In this document: one piece after another, positions 1 through 13,700 of the stretch
How positions within the stretch are numbered: the first letter of the stretch is position 1
Layout of the letters: each line of letters starts with the position of its first letter
Source: Ficedula albicollis
Taxonomy: Eukaryota > Chordata > Aves > Passeriformes > Muscicapidae
Length of the DNA: 64,000 nt
Reading direction: 5' to 3'
NCBI RefSeq assembly: GCF_000247815.1
Contig: NC_021686.1
Coordinates: 7,665,537-7,729,536 of the forward strand
Program-made: the position numbers and the translations under genes
The notes under the pieces: model-generated
Seen by the model: only the letters and a program-made list of their open reading frames with translations
Databases searched by the model: none
Told to the model about the DNA's origin: nothing

Positions 1-1348
1 AACTCTTTCAGATTACAGAAGCATCAAAACACATCTGGGAAAATATTTTAATTTGAAATTCATGTCTCCCAAAATGTTATATGAGATTATTTTTGACTGA
101 TAATTTGCCACATTTCTTCTGCCCAAAATGCTAGTAACAAATTACAAATCTCTAAAAATTGTAATAGATAATGGAAAAGTTATAGACTCTCAACATATAT
201 TAGAAGGATGATGTTAAGGTGTAAAACTACGAAGCAGAGTCTTTATGTACCATATTTTATGTCATGCTGTTTTGCAGTTTTTCATTACTAGCCAAGTTCA
301 TTCCTACTTGCAGTTTAAATTGTTTCACACAACTGCTGGTCTTTTATACACAGTGTTAGTGTGGAACAGATGGTGAAACATTGGTATTCTTCATTATTAA
401 TGGGACAGCTCACTTAAGATGTTTCAAATATTTTCCAGGAGCTTTTGGAAATGCTATGATTGCCATGGTTACCTGTCAAAATTTAGGGACAGATAAAACA
501 CTTTTAGATTCTGGGCCTGGTGCTGTTGCAATCAACATCAAACTCACTGCTCCTGAGGTTCTAACCATTACTTAGCATTTAACCAATCCCCTGCTGGTAG
601 CACTGGGGGAAAAAATAATCCAAACAAAACAGCTGAAGGATCAATCCAACTCAATTAAGATAGAAGGAAATACAGCTTTAGGACTTTAGTCAGCCACTGA
701 TACCACACAATGCATCCCATCCTAAATTAAGCTGACAATGGTGTTATTCAAAGTTGAACCTGAAAACAAAGAAATAAATTCAGATTATTCTAATGTAGCC
801 TAACATTTTCCACTGTCTTGGTCAACAGGTCTTAGAAAAATTATCATATCTGTTTTTATCTATTTATGAGGCACAAAATGCTAACCTCAAAATGAAGCTG
901 AAAATCAGACGCTGAGATGGGAGCTAATTAAATATTCAATTGCTGAGTCATTCTCAGCAGTTTGTAATTAAAAGTTATATAGCAAATATTCACTTTACAG
1001 GCTAACACACCTTTGTACAGGGCACAGTAAAATGTAACTTCAGTACATCTGTCCTTCAGTAACTATTGCCTCATAAAACTTTTAGGAATGTACAGTTTCC
1101 AATCCTAAATATATCAGATGCCATCATATGACACAAAAATCATCTCAAAATTATTGAAACTACGTAAGCTTAAAATTTCCATCTTATTTGTATAGGCAGT
1201 TTCTGTATGGCAGAACCAGTCCAGCATTATACAACGTAACAAGGATATGCAATACAGGAAATTGCCATTTTCCCTATCCCAGTATGCGATTTTTTTGTAC
1301 ATTTACTGGTCAGTGGAACAAACAGGAATTTAAGAGGATGAGATATAA

Positions 1349-1509
1349 AGAAGAAATCAAGGAACGGTTAGATTTGAAAAGAAATTTATTTTCCTTTAAG
1401 CAGAGATTTACTACATAATTGTAATTATTAGAAGAAATCAAGGAACGGTTAGATTTGAAAATAAATTTATTTTCCTTTAAACAGAGATTTACTACATAAT
1501 TGTAATTAT
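1349..1509. repeat. Tandem duplication, 81-bp unit x2
   Basis: The segment starting 'agaagaaatcaaggaacggt' at 1349 recurs at 1430 and runs to about 1509, with a few substitutions between copies. Confidence 0.95.
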
Positions 1510-1988
1510 AACTCTGTTTCTCTACTAAAATAGCTGATTAATTTCCACCTCCAGCTCTGGGTTCATTTCAATGGTACCAGAAAAGTGCTTTTAGATAAAG
1601 TAGTTTGAAAAAGGCATTGCTGCAAACCCATCCAGTAGCAGATGTGTTGAGGGAGAGCTACAGTCCTGCAATGTCCTCAGTCAACCACCAGTTTAATCAA
1701 AGCAATATTTTAATCAGTAAATATGCCAACAGAAAAAAGAAAGCTTGAGAATAAATCTGAAACTGATCTCTTTTTAGTGTTGTGCTTAATGTCACTGTTA
1801 GAAAAAGAACTTGGTAATGTTATGCTAATAAAATCCAGTGTCATCTAAATATTTTGTTATTTAAAGACATATGCCAACCCTGTGTTAATTTGTCAACTGG
1901 TCAGGAATCAACTGTTAATTAAAAAGCATCAATAAAAAACTGCAGCAAGACCCCTAGGGCTTACCTCTTGCTCAGCTATTGAATAGAG

Positions 1989-2108
1989 AAACACTATTTC
2001 TGTTTTCTCCTCAGATAAAGTATTAGCAGTCTAACCTATAATTTTATTCAGGAAAACACTATTTCTGTTTTCTCCTCAGATAAAGTATTAGCAGTCTAAC
2101 CTATAATT
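1989..2108. repeat. Tandem duplication, 65-bp period x2
   Basis: The segment starting 'aaacactatttctgttttct' at 1989 recurs at 2054. The two copies are essentially identical over about 54 bp. Confidence 0.95.
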
Positions 2109-5100
2109 CTGCAAACTACAACACAACAGTTCATGAAATTGAGATCCATTTTTTCACTAGCCTATATTACAGTAATAACTATCAACAATATTAGTTAAAA
2201 TGTGTCTCAGTTCAGTGCTTCCCTCCAACACTGCAGTTTTCTTTCTTAATTTCGTTCTTTAATCTGGTTGAAAATGCCCTGAAGACCAATAAAGACAGAC
2301 TCTAAATTTAAAATAACAACAAAATAACCCACCTCAAAACCCTTTAGAAACATGGTATATACATAGTGCTTACAATGTATAAGCTTATATATACAGTAAG
2401 CTTACATGATTCTTTCCCTTAAAAAAAACAATAATGAAATAAAAACTTTACTCTCATGTAAAAGTCTAGATTTTTCTTTTAAAAAAAATTTATTCAGATA
2501 CATTGATGGGATGATTCTGTTTTCTAAAATGTAAATTGAATTAATGAGGAATATTGATATTAAGTGCCCATAATTTATCATGCCTTCATGCAAAGATATT
2601 TTACATGATACAATGAAGAAAACTAGATTTTTCATGAAGGAAGTGTTTTCAGCATTTCACATGATCTGAAGTATTCAATATTTCATTCCCTTTTTAAACA
2701 ATTAACACTGAATATCTTTAGTACTAGCAGTTGCCCAAAAAGCTGTAGAGCAAATAAGATTAAAATCTGCAAATATTTACAAAACAATATATTTTGGGAA
2801 GGAGAAGACAGGTGAAATCAAGCACATTGATATGTAAGGAAAGGGAAAAATGTGGGTAAAATTTCAAATTCAAAAAAAGAATGGCTTACTTTTATTTTTG
2901 TAATTAGGTGTCCCTGTTAAGATTTCTCTGAAAGGAAGTTTATTAATCCAAGTAACTTGGCAATTTAGCATCACCATCACAATAAGAAATAAATATAGAA
3001 AATATATTTTTATATTTTTAATTTATACCAGGAGGCTACTAGAATATCTAAATGACGCATGAGTTGTTATAAAACTGCCATATTTTTATCTAGCAGTTGT
3101 CCAAGCAGCATGTAAATTACTTTCCTTTTTTTGCCCATAATGTCATGATGCAAAGCAACACCATCTGAACCGTTTCTATGGGCTCTATATTCAATAATTT
3201 GTTAGAATAAATTGCTTCTCTTGATTATAGCATTACAAGACAGCAAGAATAAAAACATCTCTTGACAGGCAAAGTTTTGTTTTGTAGACCCTAAATAGTC
3301 TGTATTCCTTCTTCCTAAACTTCAGCAGCAATTAGCAGGAAATTTTTGTAACTTGAAAACTACTCAATTCACTATTTCATTGAAATGGTGCCCTTGAGCA
3401 CCAAGTGAACAGATTAATTCAGTGAGACATTCTGATGCAGATGGGAGAAGCATGAGCTGGAGAACTGTTTACCTTTTAAATTAAAGCCCTGAAAATGAAA
3501 TATGCTGCTCTGCACTCTGCTTGACTTAATCTTCATGCCAAATTTCAGGTAACCCAGAGATTTCATACCACACAATGGGAAGCATTTACTATAAAGTATT
3601 TGTTATATAAAAGCCAACCATTTCCTGCTGACTTATTTCTCTTCTCTTGGATACTGATATGACAAAAAAAAAGGAAATGAAGAACTGAATGCTCTTTTCT
3701 AAGTGCTGTATACATAAAATATCAACTGCAGTCTTATGCAGTAGAAAACCCAGAGGATCTGGACTTAAAATCTGAAACACTCTGCATTCCCTCTTAGTGT
3801 GCAGGTGACAGTGCCAGGAAACAGGTGGGCTGTGACTAGAAATCTTAATGACTATGCCAGGAGTCACATTAGTTTTATTTCTATTTGCATGACACTACAA
3901 TTAAGTCACATATTTGAAAATCAGATTGTATCCATTTAGTCCAAATGGCTATTTTAAAGCTTCTTACAGAATTGAACTTTTCAGCTATGAAGTAACACAG
4001 TGAACATACAGGACAAAGCTTCCTTTGTAGCTTTAGAACACAAAAACTGTGTTATATGAGAATAATCACATTCAGCTATATATGAGATTAATTTGATTTC
4101 CTTTCCTCATCTGAACACAATAAAAATGGATCGATTTCTTTTCCTTTTACCCACAGAATAGAACAAGCATATCTGTCAAATACATATAAGCTACAGTTTT
4201 TCCTATAACCCACAAGGCAAAAGTCTGTATGAAAATAACTCAATACACTAGTTAAGTCCACTAAGAGGGTTGAAAATTAAAATCTACTTACTTTGAAAAT
4301 CAAGAATAATACAAAATTTAAGCTTCTATATTACTTCAACCAAAAATCAACCTAAATAGCATTAATGAAAGCAATCTTTAACTTCAAATTTTTAATATGC
4401 AACTTGAGGATTCATATTTTCAAAGCTTTTCTCCTTTAATAAATATATCCCACTTCTGAAACATCAGGGAGTCATAATTTTCTACCAATTCTACTCGAAG
4501 ACATTGGATATCAAAGCTTAGTACCAAGAAACATTATTTAGTCCCCCGTCCCAAGTGTATTAACCACAAGTTATGCTTTCTTCTCAGTTTTCCCTGACAG
4601 TCTCACTTTGACAAATACTAATTTGATGAAAGATAGTTTCTATGAGCTCCTAAATCCCACAGAGGACAAAAGTGCATATATCCGTACTTCTAATTCTAAT
4701 GCAAGCCAAAGACACACTTAAATTTTAGGTTGCCCTGAATTGCTTTGCTGAATTTGGACAGAAAAACACCCAAATCTAAAATAAAATTACTTCCTCCCCT
4801 GTGATTTCTCCTGCACCATCCTCTTTCAAACATTCCATATGTCTTCTGTTATTGTCTATGTAGTTAAACAGGAATTGTTATACTTCCCATTTTCAAATAC
4901 ATATTTTACGTGGGAGGGGTGTGTGTGTTCCTTAAAAAACCTTGTTCCTATCATGCTGCTTCTCCTTGCATCCCTTTCCAAAGGGACTTTAGTTCCTCCA
5001 TCATCTGGTCTAAAAGCAGCTTTAAGGGGGTACAGTCTGTGAATAGACAGGTTCAGCTTGCCAAAAATGCAATCAATGCATGACAGGGGTTACACAGCAA

Positions 5101-8100
5101 TGACACCATGTAAAACTCTTAAGAGCAAGAATATTAACACTCAAACTCTAATTCGAATGGCTTCAAATTTTTTCATATCTATATGTATATAGATACACAT
5201 ACAGAGGCAGAGAACCCTTTACTTGACAAACTTCTTTAAAAACCAATAAACTTTATAAGCACAAGAGCAAGCTCTATTGTTTTCTTTTACTTGCAATAAA
5301 ATCTTTATCTTTTCTGCTTTTGAATCCTAAAATAGTTGTCCTGCAGCCTTTCTTAAACTCTTCACTACCTTCAGCAACAGGCAAACAGACCACTGATTAA
5401 AGGCAGCTTTGCTGTTGGGAACAAAAGAAAAGGAATCCATCTGCACACTGTGAGGAAAGGCAAGTTTCCACTGACATAAATGGGAGAAAGATAGAGCTCC
5501 TGGGGAGCAGAACTTGCAGAATCACAAGATACATTGCAGAAGTCAACTTCATATATATCCCAAATGCTGTCTGATGTTGTCATATGCATGCTCATGCATA
5601 TGTGTATATACAAATAGAATATTTTTAAGTACATGCACATAATATTCTTGAACTTTTTAAAATAGGGACATATTCAAATTAATCTACAATTTAGGTTAGT
5701 CACTGACAGATGAAAATATTCATTTTATTGAACTAACATTTGATCATGAAACAAGCTATGGCTGGAGATACAACTCATAGGCTTCAGTCACATGGTAAAA
5801 AATGATGAATTATGTTGCTCTCAACATTTTCTCCGAGACAGAAACTTATTTTTGAGTTCTGTATTGTTCCCCAAAGCAACTGAGAAGTCACAGCAAAGTC
5901 ACTCTTCTGGTCTCAGCAAAGTGCTGCGTATTCTTTCCATATGGGGTATCCAGTGTTTTAAAGGAAAGCAGAGGATATCATGCAGTCAAGTCAGCACTCA
6001 GTGCAAAGCTACCTGATTCAATTTCTCCTCACTTAGACAACCACTGAATTCAGGTCTCCAGTGGAACTAAAGAACCATTTCTATTTTGATATGCCCTCTA
6101 CTGGGACAACACTCTTGCAAGAGGATTCTTAATTAGATCTTTACTCAATTACTATAACCTGCCCAATGTAGAAGCAGCAACTGGGATTTTAAGGATGTTG
6201 CAATAGTTTAAAAATTAGACTAGTCAGTCCACTAAATATTCATGCATTAATATTTAATCATAATTTCAAGAGACAACAACACAACACCAGCAAAGGTTCA
6301 GAAGCCAAATGTAAGCTAAATGTTATCTTAAGTGGAAAAAATAATTATATTTGTATGCAAAAACCTACAGGGAACCTTTTCCAATCAAGAGCTGTGACTG
6401 TATAAAGGTGCATGGAACCCAGCCTGTTCTGGGCACTCCTGACAGTAAGGCAGCAGTCACAAAGACAAACTGTGAGAATGGACGGATGAATTCAAAAGAT
6501 CCAAAGTACCTGAAGGCTTGCAAAAGGAAAAAATCTATCTCATGCAAGAAAAATCAGTTTGAAATTACAAATCTTGGTATATACAGCTACATAGAAAATA
6601 CTGAGCAAATCACAAACCAGGCTGACATATGGGGAATATGTTTTAAAATTACAAAACCTGAAGAATTCAAATGTTAACAATACAGTTGAAATTTGTGGGT
6701 TTTAAAGAAATTGATCTGAAGGTTAAAAAATAATTAAAATATATGCTAAGTAAAGACATTTTCCTTATACACACAACACAAGGGAACAAATGTATTTCTT
6801 GTTTTACTCAAACACAGCATTGATGAATTGAAGAAAGAACTCTTATTCTTGTCAGGATTACTCATAAAGACTTTGACAACTATTTGCTACCAGCACTGAA
6901 AGATCTTTAGTAGAAGATACACAGCATGGGAAATATGGAAAACATATGAAAATTAATACATGGACTCTTGAAAGCATTATTATTTTCCTTCAGTAAATAT
7001 CTAACTTGATTCAAAGCAACATCTATAAAACAAATTATTCTCTTCCCTGCTTTATTTTAGTTCTAACTTACTAAATTCAAATGTTAAACTGATATGCTAA
7101 AAATGAGGTTACCAAGCTAGAAGGCAAATACACATTCTCCTTTGTAATTGTAAAAAAGGTTACTTGTACAAAACAGTAGTCTTCCCTCTTTTCAGTTATT
7201 TTTCAACTATTTGGTTTTCTGTATATTAAATTTAGGTTTCCTCAAGCATTAAAGCTAGTTTTTAATCTTACATACATAATTTGTTGAAATACCATGAATA
7301 TGAACTTTTAAGATAAATTATCCCAACCGAAAGCAAACAAATGAAAAGCAAAAATAATTACAAACATAATCATCAACATTTATATTATTATTAATAACAA
7401 TGGTTTATAATTGTTAAATATTTTCTAATTTCACTGCTACTTGATGAATATATATATAAAATAGCATTTGATTTTCTGACTTTTTAAAGTCCTCATTCAG
7501 GCAAAATTCTGTTTTCTTTTTGCACTTCCCCAATGTCAAACTCTGCAACTTTGCATTTGAACTTGATCTCCCTGACTTCTACTGCAGTAAATAAGAAAAA
7601 TATGCATGAAAATTATTACTTCTCTGTATTTTATTCTACATTACTCTCTTCTAGTTAAGTTCCCTCCTCTGAGCTCCAATATTTTGCATAGCAAAGCACT
7701 GGACAGTATTTTGCCAGTCTGCAGGAGTGATTCCAGGTCATCCTGCAGAATATGGTATCCTCTTATGATCCTGGAGGTTCCCTAAATCTAGGACATGTAA
7801 CTGAACACGAATTTCAGTGGTGGTTTCAATTACAGCAAGACCTTTGGATGCCTCTGACATTTACAATAAGCACATCACCTTCATTAGCCCCACAGTACAG
7901 AGTGCATTGAAGGCATGCAGTGAATAAACTCATCCAGGTACTGACCTGAAGGATATAAAAGCATCAACGCTTTTCCAAAAGCTGTAAAATTATCATTTTT
8001 AGCTATTTACACATGGAGGACTGTTTTTTACCAACATGTTATTTGGGCATCTAATAACACTGAGGAGTTGCAGAGGATACGAAAACCATAGATTAATGTA

Positions 8101-10605
8101 AGAGATACTTTTGTTACTGAAACTGTTCTTTAGGACTGATTTAAGATTGCATTGATTAATCTAGAAATGGGAAGACAGCTCCAATTCTATTAAAACTAGC
8201 AAAAGTAATCTCAGAGAGAAAAAATATCCATTGACATCCAACTGCATTTTTAAAGGTAGATGTGCTTTGGTAGCCACTAAATTTAAAAAGCAGTACTGAA
8301 AAAGGTAGTATTGGCAATATCTCTTCTAATGTTTATTACCAAGTATTTCCATGTGTAATATCCTGCACAAATCCTCATCCTAAACTGAAAGATCTGCAGA
8401 ATTCCAAGACAGACATTCCCACATGAATGAATGAATTTTATACTAAATTTTTAAACCTTCCTTTTAAACCTTCAACTGGCTGTGGAAAGCAGGGCCATCT
8501 CAGGGCCTTTAACCCATCTCAGTCAGTCACACAGCACAATTATTTTCCAAAGACTACTGCAAAAAATGGTACAAATTTCAAAGAGCAACACATTCCATGA
8601 CACACACAGAAAGTAGCCCCACTAAAAGAACAAAAATCTGCATGCACAATGTGCTGTGCAAATAAATTCCAGTGTGACAAACTGAGCCTTGCTCAGCTGA
8701 GGTGTAAGTGTTACTCTGAGACTTGCCAGGTCACAACCACACCACTGCCCCATGTCTCATCACAGGAGTCTTTCAGGAGTGCCAGGGATGGCACTCACTT
8801 CTTACTGTAAAGAAAAAACACTTTGTCTGTGATCTGATAAGTGGTTGTGGGTTTATGCAAGATTAAGGTAGAATTTTGGCTCAAGCTAAAGCACCAAAAG
8901 AATAAGCAATGCAATTTTTTTCCTGAGTTGCTCCACTGATAATTTTGTATGCATCAATTGTGCAACTGAAGTTGTAACTCAATTAGTATTTAAAGTAATT
9001 AAGGATGAAAGAGTATCAAAAAAAGCTTAAAAGGCGTCTTTTGTAATTTCCTGAAGTGGCTGATACTCCATCACTTCAAAAAAGGAGAATTAGTTATGTA
9101 ACAAAGAAGAAAATGCCTGGTTTCCATGACAAAACTGTCCACTAAAAATTAAATGAAAAATGCATGATCTTCTCAGATGAAAAAAAAGCAGAAAAGCTCT
9201 CTAAAGTCATTCCATTTCCTCAGTCAGCAGGCAAGGAACTACATTAACTGGACCTTATGCAAAGCACACAGACCTATGGATTTTATTGATAAATTTCATC
9301 TATATTTTTATCACCACCACCCACCCCAGATTACGGGCATCATTGCCATTTCACATGTGCCAAACTTACCTACTCTTCTTACAAAATACCTGCGAAATCA
9401 CTGGAAGTCAAAGTTACTATCTTTAAACATTAAAAATCCACATTCACTGACATCTGAATGACAGTAAGGAATTTCTAACTTTTTTCTATTTCTTTTTCAA
9501 AATTTATATTACTTCACACAAATTAGTAAAGATCATTTTCCAGCAGAGACAAAGGATGACTGTGGCATTTTAATAATATATATGTTACTGTGGTCTTAAA
9601 CAAAACACAATGTCATAAAGATCTGAGTTCTGCATATATTATGTCAGCTGTCTTTTGATTACTACATGGATCACTATGGTTGGAGCTCCTTAAATATTTA
9701 ATACAAGAACTCAGTAATAAAAAGGCAAAAAATAGTAAAAAGATAAAATCCTTTGTAAAACGTAAGAAAATTGATTAACCTTAAAAACCTCTAATTTAAG
9801 AACCCAGCAGTTCAGTAAAGATGTTTTTAGTCATAGGCACAATATATTGGAGATTTTACTTGTGATAACTAAATAAAATTTTCAGGTAAGTCCTATGCTG
9901 CAAAGGAAAATTGCTTCAATTGCTCCTTAATCCTTACTGGACTTGTAGGGCACATTGCAATGTGCATTTACATTCTTGATCAGTTTAAAGTTTTAATGAC
10001 TGAGATTTAATTACATGGTATTACATATTTACTACATACACATTAGAGTATTTACTATTTTATTTCCAAACCTTATAGACAGGAAATCACAAATTCCTAT
10101 TTTAAAATGGCAGAGCTAAGACTCAAAAACACAGATTACAGGGATTAAGTACCTAAACGTCTTTAAAAAATGGTTTAAAGAACTTAAAAGTGTTGATGAA
10201 GAGTGTAGGAAATTTAAGGAATTTAGATTGATACTTCATGAAATTTACAGAACTATTTAATGAATTACTCACCAGTGTTGATTGCTGGCATTTTTTTTTT
10301 GAGACAAATGGAGAAGAGACTTCATTTTACATATAGGGCTGTCCAGTACAGTTTTTGAGGGTTTGTGCATTTGTGTACATCATCAATATTTCATTCAATA
10401 AAACTTCTCAGTAAGTGGAAAAACCAATGCATTACCTACATTAGTGAATCTCCAGCTGGCAGGGGGAAAGTCTATAAAAATAGCAGGTACTAGCAGGTGC
10501 GAAAATATTTATGAGTCACCTCATTTTTTGTGTATAGATAAGAGAGGTTTTTCCCCTAGCTTTTACTGATACTTTAGTGAGTTATTAGTGAGTTCTTTTA
10601 AGTAC

Positions 10606-10746
10606 CTTGTTTCCAATGGCCTTTTTTGGTGGGAAGTTGAAAGTCCTCACTTGCTGGTACTTATTCTGTAATTTATGATGCAAGCTTCTGAACTCTGCAT
10701 ACCTTCGATAGACATTCCACTCATCGTCCTTTATCCTGATATAAAC
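10606..10746 (-). CDS. SNX29: SNX29 exon 19 (PX domain core, residues 682-728)
   Basis: 141 bp, phase 0 on both sides. The acceptor reads gttttgcag; the donor is AAG followed by GTACTT, a weak donor. It encodes VYIRIKDDEWNVYRRYAEFR, then LHHKLQNKY and FNFPPKKAIGNK. RRY is the PX phosphoinositide-binding motif (the Arg that contacts the 3-phosphate in PI3P binders), and PPKK lies in the membrane-insertion loop. The rest of PX, including the ERRKQLQ-type helix, should be in the next exon, which I did not find between 1 and 10605. Confidence 0.96.
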
Positions 10747-13700
10747 CTGCAAAACACAGACAGGGAAGAGAATAATGTAAAGACAAACAGGGCTGATGTT
10801 TGTCCTTCACTCATTTTAAATCCCCCTGGCTCAGCACCTTTATGTTAAGTACCACAAGCTCCAGAATCCCACAGCCACAGATCCATGTCTGACTGCATTT
10901 GCTTTTGCTGTTGTACAGGTCATTTAACCCCATTCTCTCCCTTCTCCCTTTTCCTCTTATTTCTCTCTCTTTCTCCTATTTAATCAACACAGCTTGCTCA
11001 TTTTAACATGACTCTGGGGCAACCATGGCAGCACTTCTCGTTACCATGGTTTCCAGCATATTCTACTACCCAGTGACCAAAGGAAAAAATCATTTAATAC
11101 CACTATGAAATTGATTTCTATGTCCTCAACACAGTTTTTCAACTTCGTAAATTAGCTTTGCAGCATTAGAATTGCAAAACCTAATTTTATCTGAAGTATG
11201 AAACTTAATTTACTTCCTAACAAAATTACATTGAAAACTAAACTAGAAATTTTATTGTTTGGAAAATAAACACAGTTCATTCTTTCTGCTTGTATAGGAC
11301 ATTAAGTATAATTTAACACAGCTGTAGTTTTTGTGATTCTGTTTTTGTTTGCTGCTCATTATTTCATGAGCCTATTACCAATTACATGCTAAATATTCGC
11401 TTTCTCTAGGAAAATGTCATGCAGAAGTGAAATATACTTACAGAAAACTGAGATTTCACTCTTTCCTAGGGAATGACACAGTTTAAAAGAATGCTGAAAC
11501 AGCACAAGTCAGAAACTATAAACCAAGCATCAGAACTGAAGATCCAGAATGATCTTTCCTTTTGCTCCTTCAATGGAATCTGTAGTTTATCCATGTGTGT
11601 TAATAATCCCAATATTTTACACCAGGAATTAAGATAGCACTGATGACACTGCCTTGCCTTGCAGCTCCAAAACCCCCAGTAATTTAGTAACAAACTTTAA
11701 GGCAAATATCAGGAGAACACTTATGGAAACAAAGCAACACCAACCACTGTCACACAAAAAAGTGGGCAGTAACAACTGTATTTTTGTGGAAACTAGATAA
11801 AAATAAAAATTGGGTTTTGATGTGGCCAATTTCAATACTAAATTGCAGCGTTTCCTGGTGAACGAAGCATGGTCCTTCTTTCTGCCTGAGATATTGCAAG
11901 TCCTTCAGAGAAAAAATTCAATTTTTCTAAGGACCTGTGGTATTTTAGAGATTAAGTGAATGTCTTGTCCCACAAAAGGTGCTCATGCTTTGGTTTTTGT
12001 GAAGTTCTCTCTTCAGACACCTAGTTTCTCAAACTTATAGGAGGCTTCTTTGCAACAAAATACAATATATTATGCAGATACCATGCAAGTTCTGTCAAAT
12101 TAGAATATTTCAGTGTAGAAAATATTAAAACATTTTCTACAGGAAGACTATCATTCCAAAAAAAGAAATACTATAATTCCAAAATTAACACATCTAAGAA
12201 CTGAAAATATTCAGAGTACTGTGAATTACAAACACATATGTAAACAAAAATTCAACTAGTTTTGGTAACAAGAATTCAGATAGTGTCATGATAGAATCAC
12301 AATAGTAAGTCTGCAAGAAGTATTCAGATTTCTTTTTCACATTGAAAATTAAGCCAGGACAATTAAACACCTACAGAACCATCTGTTTTAACAATTGAGT
12401 ACATCTTTGAAGGCAAATGCAGGAATATATAAAATGCAGCTATTTTGCATAATTCTAATCAAATTTATTTCATGTAGTAAAAATTATATTAAATCTTTAT
12501 TTACTCAGCTCTAAGCCCTCTTCTCCCTACCTATTCTCACTTCAACCAGTATATTGTTTGGATTTCTGTATACATTCATGTGTCAATTTCTGGGGGGGGA
12601 AGGGATGACAAAAAAAAAAAAAGCTTAAATTATTTTTAACAAAGTTATTTAATATGGAAATCCTAATTTAACTAAGCACTTATCTTTGCACATGTGATTT
12701 GATGAATCATGCAGTTCAACATTACCTGTTAAGCTGTAACACACAGTTAACTAACTAAGGAATCCTGTACACTGTAATTGAAAATTTTCAGGACTGCAAA
12801 AACATAGATTGATTTCTTAGATAAAACTATTGGAAAATTTCTTACTGTTCTTCTATGTACATAGGTATTGATTTCATTTAGACAGCAAGAAACGAAAATG
12901 CAACGTTTGGAGCCCTGTGCCATATTGAATTTATTGACAATCAACTAATAGACTATGAAAGGTATATTAAAGCTCATGATGCAGCACACATTTAAACTTT
13001 TATTATCTCAGAGGGGAATACTATTCCCAAGCCAAGGGATTGCTACACACTTAATGCAAATTCAGTTGGGAAATCAAACTAAGTAAATACTAAATATAAA
13101 ATTATTTTGATAAACTTATCCTAATCGAGTGAAAGAAAGCATATAGTTATCTTAGGGCCATGTTATAGAAAGTTGAAATGACTATTCTCAGGCTTACTCT
13201 CAGATCAATTTACAAGATAAATTCTAAATCATTTCATTTCCTTTCTGATGCGCTTGTTTTTCTGATATCCAATTCCTAACCTACTTAAATAATTTTCAGG
13301 GTAATGAAAATGTACAGTCTAAATCAAAATCACCATTACAATATCTATGTGTAGACAAAAGATTTCCCTTTAATATTGTCTTAAATATATAAAAATTAAT
13401 TAATTAATTAGTTTCTGTTTGTAATTTAGAAGCATTTTTCACTTGGGTCTCCCGTGTAAAGACTGATTGGTAACTTTCCTGTAGCTATGAGCTCTAGCAG
13501 CTTAAGAAAAATTTCAGTTAATAAGTATGTTTAATGAATTACTGTGTTATTTTCTCATCACAAACATGTCTGAAGTAAGAGATTTGGAAAGCAATAGCAA
13601 TAACAGTAGTAATTTAATAGTATTTATCAGTCTACTACCTGCTAAATTAATATTACTGAAATGCCAAAAATCTTCAGAGAATCAATGTGAAAGCACAAGT

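Larger units (their letters stand above)
1..10605. other. SNX29 intron 19, partial (no gene seen)
   Basis: AT-rich intron following exon 19. I looked on the minus strand for the next PX exon and saw none, so the intron exceeds 10.6 kb. It holds two short tandem duplications (1349-1509 and 1989-2108) and small direct repeats (for example 8446-8475 and 10482-10500). No CR1 fragment was recognised. All ORFs are short and unremarkable. Confidence 0.8.

Noticed and set aside
1..10605. Remaining SNX29 C-terminal exons (rest of PX, tail, 3' UTR)
   Set aside because: I looked on the minus strand for the expected continuation after GNK and saw no candidate with splice sites. They are taken to be outside the window.
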